Origin: Flavipsychrobacter sp.
Lineage (GTDB): Bacteria > Bacteroidota > Bacteroidia > Chitinophagales > Chitinophagaceae
Length of the DNA: 64,000 nt
NCBI GenBank assembly: GCA_024508935.1
Contig: JANINW010000006.1
Coordinates: 456,663-520,662 of the forward strand
Direction: 5' to 3'
In this document: positions 37,541-46,876 of the stretch, piece by piece
Position numbering within the stretch: position 1 is the stretch's first letter
How the letters are laid out: the number at the start of each line of letters is the position of its first letter
The notes under the pieces: generated by a model
Seen by the model: the letters and a program-made list of their open reading frames with translations, nothing else
Told to the model about the DNA's origin: nothing
Database searches by the model: none
Position numbers and translations under genes: made by a program

Positions 37541-38092
37541 ATGACAACCACAACATCAAGAGTTCATTTCTCCGTACCCGGGAAAGAAGAGGTATCAGCC
37601 GCCAACCAGGCGATATTCGACCACATGCAAAATACTTTTGGCAAAGTGCCTAATATCTATGCGACCTTTGCCCACAGCGAAACTGCACTGGCCGACTACC
37701 TGGCCCTGCAAAACCGTAAGAGTACTTTATCTGTAAAAGAAAGAGAGATCATAAACCTGGTAGTAAGCCAGGTAAACAGCTGCAAATATTGCAGTGCAGC
37801 ACATACAGCAGTGGGCAAAATGGTCGGTTTTACAGATGAACAAATATTAATGATACGCCGGGGTAGCGCAGCTTTTGATGCTAAATATGATGCGTTGGTA
37901 AAATTTGTTAAAGATACAGCCGAAACTAAGGGGCACCCTTCTGCTAATACATATGACAGCTTTTTTGCTGCCGGCTATACAAAAGCAAACCTGGTAGATG
38001 CGATCATAATAATCGGCGATAAGATCATAGCCAATTACCTGCATAATATAACTGATATTCCTGTTGACTGGCCGGAAATACCACAGGTATAA
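37541..38092 (+). CDS. Carboxymuconolactone decarboxylase/AhpD-like protein
   Basis: A 183-residue all-helical protein with the redox motif Cys81-x-x-Cys84 followed by His88 (NSCKYCSAAH), the AhpD peroxidase-like active site. A preceding Glu in KEREIINLVVSQ is also typical. The family covers alkylhydroperoxidases and decarboxylases; the CxxC-H points to the peroxidase branch. It stands between a Crp-like and an AraC-type regulator gene and near a peroxiredoxin, suggesting an oxidative-stress setting. A terminator follows. Confidence 0.9.
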   Translation: MTTTTSRVHFSVPGKEEVSAANQAIFDHMQNTFGKVPNIYATFAHSETALADYLALQNRKSTLSVKEREIINLVVSQVNSCKYCSAAHTAVGKMVGFTDEQILMIRRGSAAFDAKYDALVKFVKDTAETKGHPSANTYDSFFAAGYTKANLVDAIIIIGDKIIANYLHNITDIPVDWPEIPQV

Positions 38093-38114
38093 ATACGCTC
38101 TACAGTATCTGGAT

Positions 38115-38140
38115 AAGAAGCCCGCAACATGGGGCTTCTT
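38115..38140 (+). terminator. Terminator after the AhpD-like gene
   Basis: Stem AAGAAGCCC/GGGCTTCTT (38115-38123 with 38132-38140), 8-nt loop, then a T-rich tract (TGTATTTTT). Confidence 0.75.
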
Positions 38141-38194
38141 TGTATTTTTGATTATTCGTCATTTTGCAAATGGCTAATTTGCTAATATTACACC

Positions 38195-39055
38195 ATGCTA
38201 TATTGCTGTGCAGATACTAAAACGCAGGCTGAACTCTACCTCACGGTAAACGAACCGGAGTTTCAAAAACATTTTTTTCAAAGGCAGCACAAGAAGTATT
38301 TCTATACTATAGCCTGGAATAATGGAACAGCCCAGCAGGTTACGATCGACGAGATACATTACACCTTTCCTGCCGGCGCCATTTTACCGCTAATGGTCAG
38401 CCAATCGTTCCGCTTTGAAAAACCTGAACAGATCATTGCCTGGCAATTCAACAGGGAATTTTACTGTATTGTAGACCATGACAAGGAAGTGAGCTGTGCC
38501 GGATTCTTGTTCTACGGTTCGCTGGATATTCTTTTTGTGACGCTTGATGAGGCACAGCTGCAAAAAATAAATCTGCTGATGCAGGTGTTTGTAGATGAAT
38601 TCCAAACAACTGATAATATTCAAAAAGATATGCTTCAAATGCTGTTAAAGCGATTGATAATTATTCTCACCCGGCTGGCTAAAGAACGCTATACGGGTAA
38701 CTCGCTAAGCAGCGCTCAGCTGGATATTGTGCGGTCATATAATATGCTGGTAGAAATGCACTATCGTAATGAACACCAGGTAAAGTTCTATGCCGACCAA
38801 CTACACAAATCTCCCAAAACACTTGCCAACCTGTTCGCATTATACAATCACAAATCTCCACTGACCGTAATACAGGAAAGAATAATGCTGGAAGCCAAAC
38901 GCCTATTGATATACACTAAGAAATCGGCGAAGGAAATAGCTTTCTACCTGGGTTTTGAAGATGCCGCTTACTTCAGCAATTTTTTTAAAAAGCATGCCGG
39001 TCAAACTCCTCAAGACTTCAGGCGATTAGCTATTCTTCCTGCTGCAGGGCAATAA
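38195..39055 (+). CDS. AraC-family transcriptional regulator
   Basis: A 286-residue regulator. The N-terminal cupin-like sensing domain (about 20-120: EIHYTFPAGAILPL, WQFNREFYCIVDH) is followed by the two helix-turn-helix motifs of AraC (about 185-280; YADQLHKSPKTLANLF, and SAKEIAFYLGFEDAAYFSNFFKKHAGQTPQDFR). Ligand unknown. The peroxiredoxin gene starts 76 bases downstream on the same strand and is the likeliest local target. Confidence 0.93.
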   Translation: MLYCCADTKTQAELYLTVNEPEFQKHFFQRQHKKYFYTIAWNNGTAQQVTIDEIHYTFPAGAILPLMVSQSFRFEKPEQIIAWQFNREFYCIVDHDKEVSCAGFLFYGSLDILFVTLDEAQLQKINLLMQVFVDEFQTTDNIQKDMLQMLLKRLIIILTRLAKERYTGNSLSSAQLDIVRSYNMLVEMHYRNEHQVKFYADQLHKSPKTLANLFALYNHKSPLTVIQERIMLEAKRLLIYTKKSAKEIAFYLGFEDAAYFSNFFKKHAGQTPQDFRRLAILPAAGQ

Positions 39056-39131
39056 TTACAATCCTTAGGGAAATTTCTCTATTTCCTGGCTCACTATAGT
39101 GTAAGAGTTTTGCAATACACAAAAACTCATA

Positions 39132-39716
39132 ATGAAACGAACCACACTCATTGTAGCTTCATTGCTTATTTCAGCATTAGTACAAGCTCAGTCAGGACTA
39201 AAAAAGGGAGCCAAAGCCCCTGAATTCAAGGCTAAAGATAATTACGGGAAAACCATAGACATGCAGCAGGTACTGCGTTCACACAAAGCTATGGTCCTAT
39301 TTTTCTACAGGGGGCAATGGTGCCCCTATTGCAATAAATACATCCAGCAGTTACAGGATTCCCTGCAATTGCTCTCAGCAGAGAATGTTTATGTTGTGGG
39401 CGTTACCCCTGAAACAGGTGAAAATATTGATAAGACAATAAGCAAAACTCATGCATCATTTTCCATGATACAGGATAAAGGCTACAAACTAATGAAAGCC
39501 TATGATGTGCTGTACACAGTAGATGATGCTACACTTAATAAGCTAAACCAGTATGGCATAAACCTGGAAATGAATAATGGCAATATGGACCATGCTTTAC
39601 CTGTGCCGGCAACCTATATCATAGATAAGTCAGGTCATATCTCATTTGTCCATTTTGACAAAGACTATACTAAGCGGGCTTCTGTACGATCGTTGCTCGA
39701 GGAACTAAAAAAATAG
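39132..39716 (+). CDS. Secreted peroxiredoxin/thioredoxin-fold protein
   Basis: A 194-residue protein with signal peptide (1-19, ending VQAQ) and an AhpC/TSA-type thioredoxin fold. It shows APEFKAKDNYGKTIDM, then FFYRGQWCPYCNKY with Cys64 and Cys67 in a CxxC, and the cis-Pro region PVPATYIIDKSGHISFVHF. The mix of a peroxiredoxin-like frame with a CPYC site resembles periplasmic redoxins; it could reduce peroxides or act as a thiol oxidoreductase. It is followed 6 bases later by a GNAT gene, so one operon. Confidence 0.88.
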   Translation: MKRTTLIVASLLISALVQAQSGLKKGAKAPEFKAKDNYGKTIDMQQVLRSHKAMVLFFYRGQWCPYCNKYIQQLQDSLQLLSAENVYVVGVTPETGENIDKTISKTHASFSMIQDKGYKLMKAYDVLYTVDDATLNKLNQYGINLEMNNGNMDHALPVPATYIIDKSGHISFVHFDKDYTKRASVRSLLEELKK

Positions 39717-39722
39717 CAGATC

Positions 39723-40193
39723 ATGTCTATCATAGAAAAAACTATCATTCGCCAGATTGAAAAAGATGAACCTATTCCATATACGCTACTGCTGGATGCA
39801 GACCCTTCAAAGGAGCTTATAGATAAATATTTATTGCAATCGGAACTTTATGTGGCGATATTGGATGGCCGTATGATAGGGTGTTATGTTTTGTGCGTCT
39901 TAAACGATGATAGGGCTGAAATAAAAAACATTGCTGTAGCAGAAAAATACCAGCGTATGGGCTTAGGGGCAATAATGCTGAACGATGCCGAAACCAGGGC
40001 GAAGGAAAAAGGAATAGCGTATATGTTGATAGGCACCGGTACTGCCAGCTTTGATGCCTTAAAACTATACCAGCGACAAGGTTATGAGATGACCTCGATA
40101 AAAAAGAACTATATCGTTGAAAACTACAAAGAGCCAATTTTCGAAAACGGCATTCGCCTGAAACATGTTGTCGTGTTGGAAAAACAACTTTAG
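39723..40193 (+). CDS. GNAT-family N-acetyltransferase
   Basis: A 156-residue acetyl-CoA-dependent acyltransferase. The strands ELYVAILDGRMIGCYVLCVL and EIKNIAVAEKYQRMGLGAIML (about 70-90) include the acetyl-CoA pyrophosphate loop QRMGLG, and ALKLYQRQGYEM near the end is the last GNAT motif. Substrate unknown. It is 6 bases downstream of the peroxiredoxin gene. A terminator shared with the opposing lipoprotein gene follows. Confidence 0.9.
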   Translation: MSIIEKTIIRQIEKDEPIPYTLLLDADPSKELIDKYLLQSELYVAILDGRMIGCYVLCVLNDDRAEIKNIAVAEKYQRMGLGAIMLNDAETRAKEKGIAYMLIGTGTASFDALKLYQRQGYEMTSIKKNYIVENYKEPIFENGIRLKHVVVLEKQL

Positions 40194-40221
40194 TATAGTG
40201 CATAGGGGTCACATATACAAT

Positions 40222-40245
40222 AAAAGGGGCCTTAGGGCCCCTTTT
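40222..40245. terminator. Bidirectional terminator
   Basis: Stem AAAAGGGGCC/GGCCCCTTTT (40222-40231 with 40236-40245), 4-nt loop, between convergent stops at 40193 and 40298. A and T flanks suit both strands. Confidence 0.8.
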
Positions 40246-40297
40246 AAAAGATAGACCGGCTTACTGAAAAGCAGGTCTGCTGTAGCTGTCTGATCAA

Positions 40298-41083
40298 TTA
40301 GTTGATGTTGATGTTTTTCACAACCGCCTGTTCTTTGATCATCACATATTTCTTGCCGTTTTTCGTGGTGGTAGTAAAGTTGTACGGGCAAACTTCCATA
40401 ACTGCAGAATTGTCGGTAACTGCTGGGAAACCAGACAGTTCAGCAGCGCTGATGGTTGCTGTACCTGCATTAGGACCGAATGTTTTTGTAAAGCTTTTGC
40501 TGCCGGCAGCTACCAATACCAGTACAGAGTCTGCACCGCTAAGTGTAGAGTTATCTAACTGTATAGTCAGGCCACTGGATTTAGTAATAGACGAAGGCAT
40601 TGTGCCGTCGAATGAAGGGAATGCAGCTGTATGGTTTACAGAGAAGGCAGTTACATTGCTGGAACCGCCAACATTCCATGAAGAACCATTGTCAAAATTC
40701 AGGTCGGCAGGAGTAGAAGCAATAGTAGCTACCTTGCTATATGAATTGTCAGTTCCTTTATCCAGGTTATAAGTATTAACTGCAACGGTACCTGCATCTA
40801 ACTTTGTAGAGCTGCCCGGAGCGCTGAAGAAAACAGCGAGGCCTATCTCTGATGTAATCTTAACCGGCACAGGTGAACCTGCCGGCTGAGAATTGTAGTC
40901 CATGCGAACGCTTATCAGCGCACCGTCTACATCGCCCGGTGTGGCAGGTGTTGCGGCTGTAGGTCCGGTAGCAGTGGGGGTAGTTGTAGTTGGGGTAGTT
41001 GTTTTGTTATCATCTTTACTGCAAGATACCATACCCAGTGACATGGCTATTACAGGAGCAATAAAATAAGTAAGCTTTTTCAT
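40298..41083 (-). CDS. Hypothetical lipoprotein with Thr/Pro linker
   Basis: A 261-residue lipoprotein: signal helix, lipobox MVSC (Cys21), then KDDNK and a Thr/Pro/Ala linker (about 27-50). The remaining 210 residues are Ser/Thr-rich beta strands with one late Cys. No characterised family recognised. The SCSKDD end of the signal fits the Bacteroidota lipoprotein-export pattern (acidic residues just after the lipid Cys), so it may be surface-exposed. Isolated gene. Confidence 0.8.
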   Translation of the reverse strand: MKKLTYFIAPVIAMSLGMVSCSKDDNKTTTPTTTTPTATGPTAATPATPGDVDGALISVRMDYNSQPAGSPVPVKITSEIGLAVFFSAPGSSTKLDAGTVAVNTYNLDKGTDNSYSKVATIASTPADLNFDNGSSWNVGGSSNVTAFSVNHTAAFPSFDGTMPSSITKSSGLTIQLDNSTLSGADSVLVLVAAGSKSFTKTFGPNAGTATISAAELSGFPAVTDNSAVMEVCPYNFTTTTKNGKKYVMIKEQAVVKNININ

Positions 41084-41220
41084 TTGTGTAAGTTTTGTGA
41101 TTAGACAGATTATCTTTCAGCCACAAAACTAATAGCACGCCCAACCACCCTAAATACACGCATAAGGGTATTTTCATCTACGTACTGGCACGGAGTAATA
41201 GCACTTATGCAATAAGCCTA

Positions 41221-41865
41221 TCAGATAAGATTACGTTCCAGGGCATATTTAAGTAAACCTACTATAGTTTTATTATTAGTCTTCCGCAGCATATTCTTAC
41301 GGTGTGTTTCCACGGTGCGCTCGCTTATAAATAAAGCTTTGGCTATCTCTGCATTATTCATCTCCTGCGCCACAAGGGTCAGCACTTCCAGTTCCCGTTC
41401 CGTAAGCTTGGGCTCTTCCGGCTGCGCCAGCTTTTTTTGCTGGTGTACGATCATGGTGGTGATCTTCTCGGACACTTCTGCTGAGAAATACATCCGCCCG
41501 TCCTTTACCATGTTTATAGCATCCAGCAGTTCCTTATCATTGACATTCTTCAGCAGGTAGCCGGAAACCCCCGCCTCTATCATCTCCATGATATGCGTTG
41601 CGTCGTCGAACATAGACAATGTAATGACATACACTTTCGGATAGAATTCCTTTATCTTTTGTGTCAGTTCACAACCATTCATGCCCGGCATACTAATGTC
41701 TACAAGGGCTACATCCGGCTTGGAGTTGGGCAGATCATCAAAAAGTTTTTGACCGTTATCATATAAACCTACAACTTCAATGTCTTTCTGTTTCTGCAGT
41801 AAGGCATTCAGCCCGTCTAATAATATATGGTGGTCATCAGCTACAACAATACGCGTCCTGGTCAT
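41221..41865 (-). CDS. NarL/LuxR-family response regulator
   Basis: A 214-residue two-component regulator. The receiver domain (1-120) has the acidic pair DD (10-11), phospho-acceptor Asp56 (ALVDISMPG), the conserved Thr/Ser in VITLSMFD and a Lys in GYLLKNV. The LuxR-type HTH (about 150-210) shows LTERELEVLTLVAQEMNNAEI and SERTVETHRKNML. No histidine kinase is adjacent, so it is an orphan. No downstream gene suggests a target. Confidence 0.95.
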   Translation of the reverse strand: MTRTRIVVADDHHILLDGLNALLQKQKDIEVVGLYDNGQKLFDDLPNSKPDVALVDISMPGMNGCELTQKIKEFYPKVYVITLSMFDDATHIMEMIEAGVSGYLLKNVNDKELLDAINMVKDGRMYFSAEVSEKITTMIVHQQKKLAQPEEPKLTERELEVLTLVAQEMNNAEIAKALFISERTVETHRKNMLRKTNNKTIVGLLKYALERNLI

Positions 41866-41956
41866 GTAATCGGGGTAAAAATTATATGAAATATACGCTA
41901 AAATATATACAAATGCTATACTGGATCAGCCCATTATATATTTATAGCAAAAAAGC

Positions 41957-44900
41957 TTAGGAAGCAGCCTGTGGGGTAAAAGAAGCAGCTATTTTGTTGA
42001 GAAAATCCAGCACGTGGTTCATATTTTTCATTTTATCCACCACTAGCATAAAGTTCTTGCCTACTTGTTTCAGGCGCGCATTATTGGTACGGGTTTGAAT
42101 ATAGTTGAGGATATGATTGAAGGTATCTGATTCAAAATAAGGCGAGTCGGGATTGCTGATGAAATAAAGGCGCATCTGCTCATTTTTCAATATCAGCTTC
42201 TCAAAACCAAGTTCGCGTGCTACCGTTCTGCACCGCACAGTAGTAAACAGGTCTTTCACCTGTACCGGCAGCGGCCCGAAACGGTCTTGCAATTCCGTAG
42301 CAAAACTGTTCAGCTCGTCTTCGGTTTCCATATCATCCAGCTGCGTATAAAGCGACAAGCGCTCCGTGATACTTTCTACATAGGTATCGGGTATAAGTAT
42401 CTCCTGGTCGGTATCTATGGTACAATCGCTTACAAATTCCTTCTTACGTTCCAACTCTTCAGAGAACACGTCTTTAAAGTCTGTGGTCTTCAGTTCACGC
42501 ATGGCTTCGGCCAGTATTTTCTGGTACATTTCAAAACCAATCTCAGCTATAAAACCACTTTGCTCTCCGCCAAGCAGGTTACCGGCTCCGCGTATGTCCA
42601 GGTCGCGCATGGCTATCTGGAAACCACTACCAAGCTCATTAAACTGCTCCAGGGTCTGCAAACGCTTACGGCTATCATTCGGCAAGGTGCTCATTGGCGG
42701 TGCCAGCAGGTAGCAGAATGCTTTTTTATTACTACGTCCTACCCGTCCGCGCAACTGGTGCAGATCGCTGAGGCCAAACTGGTGCGCATTATTAATAATA
42801 ATGGTATTGGCATTTGATATATCTACCCCGCTTTCTACAATATTGGTGCAGCACAGCACATCATATTTGTGCTCTATAAAATTAAATAAAGCTTCTTCCA
42901 GTTTATGTCCTTCCATTTGCCCATGCGCCATGCCTATTTCCAGGTCGGGGCAAAGGTTACGCAACAGCGTAGCCATATCGGGCAGGCTCTGCACCCTATT
43001 GTGTATAAAGTAAACTTGTCCTCCTCGCTCCGTTTCATAATATATAGCATCGCGAATAGCAAATTCATTAAATACGCCCACTTCCGTATGCACCGGCTGC
43101 CGGTTGGGTGGCGGGGTATTTATAATACTAAGATCGCGGGCGTTCATTAAGGAGAATTGCAGCGTACGGGGTATAGGCGTAGCCGTAAGCGTAAGCGTAT
43201 CTACATTGGCCCGCAGTTCACGCAGCTTTTCCTTAGCGGCTACACCAAACTTCTGCTCCTCGTCAATTACCAGTAAGCCAATGTCTTTAAACTTCACATC
43301 CTTACCCAGCAAGGCATGGGTGCCTATAATGATATCTATTTTTCCTTCCTCCAGTCTTTTTAAGGTTTCCTTTTTCTCCTTTGCCGATTTGAAGCGGTTG
43401 ATATAATCTACATTACAAGGAAAGTCCTTCAGGCGGTCTTTGAATGTCTGGTAGTGCTGAAATGCCAGGATGGTTGTAGGCACCAATACAGCTGCCTGCT
43501 TACTATCGCCTACTGTTTTGAATGCAGCACGCACTGCTATTTCTGTTTTACCAAAACCAACATCACCGCATACCAGCCGGTCCATTGGCGCCGGGGCTTC
43601 CATATCGCGTTTTACATCAGCTGTAGCCTTACTTTGGTCAGGTGTATCTTCATAAAAGAAAGATGCTTCCAACTCGGTTTGCAAATAGGTATCGGGCTGA
43701 TGCGCAAACCCTTGCGATGCTTTCCGTTTTGCGTAAAGGCGTATCAGGTCGCTGGCTATATCTTTTACCTGCTTTTTGGTCTTATTCTTCAGTTTTTCCC
43801 ATGCATCACTGCCCAGCTTGTTCACTTTAGGCTTGGTGCCCTCCTTACCGGTGTACTTGCTTATCTTATGCAGGGAGTTGATATTCACATACAGTACATC
43901 GTTATCACGATATATGATGCGGATGGCTTCCTGCATATTCCCGTTCACTTCAATTTTTTGTAATCCGCTATACACACCTACACCATGATCTATATGGGTT
44001 ACAAAATCACCGGGCTGCAGTTCGCGCAGGGCGCGCATGGTAATAGCCTTACCCTTGCTGTAAGCCTGTTTTACTTTGTACTTGTGATAGCGTTGGAAAA
44101 TCTGGTGGTCGGTATAGCAAACTACCTTTTTCTCATGGTCTACAAAGCCCTTGCTGATGGCTGTTGGTAAAGGCACGAAATTGATCTGTGCCTGCAGGTC
44201 TTCAAATACACTGCGCAGCCTCTCCAGTTGCTTAGGGTTCTCAGCAAATATGTAGGGAGTATAGTTTTGCGCCACCCGCTTTTGCAGGTCATCTATCAGC
44301 ATATTGAACTGCCTGTTAAATACAGGTTGTTCTTCTGTTGCGAATTGTACGGATACTATTTCCTTTTCACCTGTTATTTTCTCAATAGAATGGTTATACC
44401 ATTCTATAAGATGTCTCTTCTTTAATTGCTGCAGCCAGTTTTCTGTCGTTTCAAAATCATTATGTGTCAGCTCCTTCAGCCATTCTTCTTCATGGTCTAC
44501 GGCTACCTGGTTCAGCGATATCTTCTCCGGCAGCTCTGCTTCCATCTTTCCCAGGCGACCTAACGTGAAATCGAAATCCTTAGCCCAGATAATAGTATTA
44601 GCAGGCAGGTAGTCTAAAAGGGAAATTTTCTGTTGCGTATCAAATTTCGTCTCGATATTTGGCAATATAGAAACCTGCAACAGTTTTCGTTCCGACAATT
44701 GTGTTTCGGGGTTGAATATACGGATGCTGTCTACTTCATTACCAAACAGCTCTATGCGGTAAGGATGCTCATTACCAAAGGAATAGATATCCAGGATGCC
44801 TCCTCGCATAGCAAATTGCCCGGGCTCGTACACAAAATCCTCTCGTTTAAATCCAAGGCTTACGAGCTTTTCCAGTAATGCTTCCACCTTCAGGTTCTCA

Positions 44901-45352
44901 CTCACCTTTATACTGATCATGTTTTTGGACAAAGCGGTGGGGTTCACTACTTTCTCAAACAATGCCTCCGGATAAGTAACCAGTACCTTTTTATGTACTT
45001 TCTCGCTGCTGAACTTGGTAAGGGCTTCTGTACGCAGCATTACGTGGCTGCTGTTCAGTTCATTGAAGTGCCCTGTACGTTTGAATGAATCGGGATAGAA
45101 GCAGATATCCAAAGCCCCGGTAAGATGTTCCAGGTCATTATGAAAATAGGCTGCCTCTTCTTTCTCATTCAAAATAAAGACATGGTTGGCGTCACTAAGC
45201 TGCCAAACTGCCGTTGCAATAAAGTTGATGGAAGACCCGCGCAGGTTATCGAGATATGCCCTTAGTTTAGGTTCGGGCAATGAGATGCCGGCCGCTATTT
45301 GTTTTAAGCGGATATCATTTTGATACAAACCCAGCAACACCTGCAAATTCAT
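41957..45352 (-). CDS. mfd: Transcription-repair coupling factor
   Basis: Removes RNA polymerase stalled at lesions and recruits UvrA. The 1131 residues contain the UvrB-like N-terminal module (ATAVWQLSDANHVFILNE; FVYEPGQFAMRGGILDIYS), the RNA-polymerase-interacting domain (GDFVTHIDHGVGVYSGL, about 455-470), then helicase motifs LVCGDVGFGKTEIAVRAAFK, VIDEEQKFGV, TATPIPRTLQ, GMAHGQM, NTIIINNAHQFGLSDLHQLR and GRVGRS, and the C-terminal TRCF domain. Full length. A -7 box lies 7 bases before the ATG. Confidence 0.97.
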   Translation of the reverse strand: MNLQVLLGLYQNDIRLKQIAAGISLPEPKLRAYLDNLRGSSINFIATAVWQLSDANHVFILNEKEEAAYFHNDLEHLTGALDICFYPDSFKRTGHFNELNSSHVMLRTEALTKFSSEKVHKKVLVTYPEALFEKVVNPTALSKNMISIKVSENLKVEALLEKLVSLGFKREDFVYEPGQFAMRGGILDIYSFGNEHPYRIELFGNEVDSIRIFNPETQLSERKLLQVSILPNIETKFDTQQKISLLDYLPANTIIWAKDFDFTLGRLGKMEAELPEKISLNQVAVDHEEEWLKELTHNDFETTENWLQQLKKRHLIEWYNHSIEKITGEKEIVSVQFATEEQPVFNRQFNMLIDDLQKRVAQNYTPYIFAENPKQLERLRSVFEDLQAQINFVPLPTAISKGFVDHEKKVVCYTDHQIFQRYHKYKVKQAYSKGKAITMRALRELQPGDFVTHIDHGVGVYSGLQKIEVNGNMQEAIRIIYRDNDVLYVNINSLHKISKYTGKEGTKPKVNKLGSDAWEKLKNKTKKQVKDIASDLIRLYAKRKASQGFAHQPDTYLQTELEASFFYEDTPDQSKATADVKRDMEAPAPMDRLVCGDVGFGKTEIAVRAAFKTVGDSKQAAVLVPTTILAFQHYQTFKDRLKDFPCNVDYINRFKSAKEKKETLKRLEEGKIDIIIGTHALLGKDVKFKDIGLLVIDEEQKFGVAAKEKLRELRANVDTLTLTATPIPRTLQFSLMNARDLSIINTPPPNRQPVHTEVGVFNEFAIRDAIYYETERGGQVYFIHNRVQSLPDMATLLRNLCPDLEIGMAHGQMEGHKLEEALFNFIEHKYDVLCCTNIVESGVDISNANTIIINNAHQFGLSDLHQLRGRVGRSNKKAFCYLLAPPMSTLPNDSRKRLQTLEQFNELGSGFQIAMRDLDIRGAGNLLGGEQSGFIAEIGFEMYQKILAEAMRELKTTDFKDVFSEELERKKEFVSDCTIDTDQEILIPDTYVESITERLSLYTQLDDMETEDELNSFATELQDRFGPLPVQVKDLFTTVRCRTVARELGFEKLILKNEQMRLYFISNPDSPYFESDTFNHILNYIQTRTNNARLKQVGKNFMLVVDKMKNMNHVLDFLNKIAASFTPQAAS

Positions 45353-45359
45353 GCGGGTG

Positions 45360-45367
45360 CAAATTTA
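45360..45367 (-). promoter_or_regulatory. -7 box of mfd
   Basis: Minus-strand TAAATTTG, then C, exact TAnnTTTG match, 7 bases before the ATG at 45352. It also lies downstream of the GT39-like stop (45401), so mfd has its own promoter after the glycosyltransferase genes. Confidence 0.55.
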
Positions 45368-45400
45368 CGGAAAAGCTGGCTTTAACGATTACAGAAAATT

Positions 45401-46837
45401 TTATTTATCCTGCTTTTTAGCAAATAATTGTGCCCAGGCATTATGAAAGGTTCTTTCCTTCAGCAAAACATAAGAACTATCTAGCTGAGTACGCTTTACA
45501 GGGTCAAGATATGGGTCGCCGTGCGCTCCGGCCAGCCAAAAGGTATCTGCCTTATATGCACCGCTCAATATAGAATCGACCATATCTTCTTTATTCGCCT
45601 CGATGATCTCACCCTTGTACTGATATCGTTGGAAATAATACCGGCTATGCCATGCTGTTATATGATTTATAACAGGCACATCCCTGCTTTCGGTACTGAT
45701 ATATTGAGCCATTTCCCTGAATTGCTCTTTGTGCACGCCGTAGGCTCTTTTTATAAAAAATACATCTGCAAGTGATACCAGCAGAATAAGGGCCAATAAC
45801 ACATTGCGCGTTTTTTCTTTTTTAATCAGTTCCAGGCCATAAGCTATACATAAAATAAATGAAGGGACAACGATAATAGTATACCTTGAAACAAGCATCG
45901 GCACTACAAATACTGATCGCAAATAGGGGATGAGTAAAGCAAAGAACACAGATATAAAAATAAACACACCGCTCAGTACCACTGGATTGGTACGGATGCT
46001 TTTAAAACTGTATTGTTTTGAAAATACATAATAAAAATAGCCTATTAATATTGCAGCAAACGGTGTAGCATTGGCAAAATAATCGTAGAAATATTCAAGG
46101 AAAAAAAGCGGGCTTACCTTACCTATCCAAAAAGAATGAATAGCCGACATTTTAGTAAGGAAAGGCAACCATGGTAAATAACATAATAACACCGCCAGTT
46201 CGCCAATAAAAAACAGCCAGAAATATTTCTTCTTATGTTCAGTTTCAGATAACCAAAAAACGATACCCAATAATAACTGGCAAAACACAACCAGCAGGCT
46301 AAAGTAATGTGTGTATAATAGCAAGACCGTGGACAAAATATAAGCCAATACATCTTTCCATTTCAGGTATTTATACATCCGTATAAAGAACAGGTAAGAA
46401 AAGCAACTGAAAAGCCATAGAAAAATATACCCCCTTGCCTCCTGCGAATAGAAGATATTGTAAATATTGACACTGGCAATAGCTGCCGCTACCAAGCCCA
46501 GGCGCTTGCTTAATATTTCCTTACCCAATAAATACATACCCCATACACTGGCAATACCTGCGAGTGCCGGCATAATGCGTGCACCAAATTCATCGTACCC
46601 GAATATGCTGAAAGAAAAATGTTCGAGCAGGAAAAACAAAGGTGGGTGCTGGTCTATTGTTTTTAAAAAATCAAAGAGCTCCGGCAATGTCACACCAGGG
46701 CCAGCTTCGTTCATGGTATGCAGTTCATCCAGCCACAGGCTTTCGCCGCCCAAATGTACCAGGCGCAAAATAGCTGCCACTATTAAAATGACCAGTAATA
46801 AGGTTTTATCGGAATAGCCTTTGGTGCCTATTTGCAT
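45401..46837 (-). CDS. GT39/ArnT-like membrane glycosyltransferase (tandem copy 2)
   Basis: A 478-residue GT-C membrane protein. Motifs in the first loops are SLWLDELHTMNEA (about 33-45; Asp and Glu expected in catalysis), DQHPPLFFLLEHF (about 62-74) and YSQEARGYIFLW (about 130-141), with about eleven helices and a short soluble C-terminal domain (FWLAGAHGDPYLD). It aligns along its whole length with the product of the next gene upstream (46877-48334), so the two are tandem duplicates. It presumably transfers a sugar from polyprenyl phosphate made by the GT2 at the head of this operon. Confidence 0.85.
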   Translation of the reverse strand: MQIGTKGYSDKTLLLVILIVAAILRLVHLGGESLWLDELHTMNEAGPGVTLPELFDFLKTIDQHPPLFFLLEHFSFSIFGYDEFGARIMPALAGIASVWGMYLLGKEILSKRLGLVAAAIASVNIYNIFYSQEARGYIFLWLFSCFSYLFFIRMYKYLKWKDVLAYILSTVLLLYTHYFSLLVVFCQLLLGIVFWLSETEHKKKYFWLFFIGELAVLLCYLPWLPFLTKMSAIHSFWIGKVSPLFFLEYFYDYFANATPFAAILIGYFYYVFSKQYSFKSIRTNPVVLSGVFIFISVFFALLIPYLRSVFVVPMLVSRYTIIVVPSFILCIAYGLELIKKEKTRNVLLALILLVSLADVFFIKRAYGVHKEQFREMAQYISTESRDVPVINHITAWHSRYYFQRYQYKGEIIEANKEDMVDSILSGAYKADTFWLAGAHGDPYLDPVKRTQLDSSYVLLKERTFHNAWAQLFAKKQDK

Positions 46838-46876
46838 AATGCAGTTTGCTGGGGTATATACTTATTATAAACGCAT

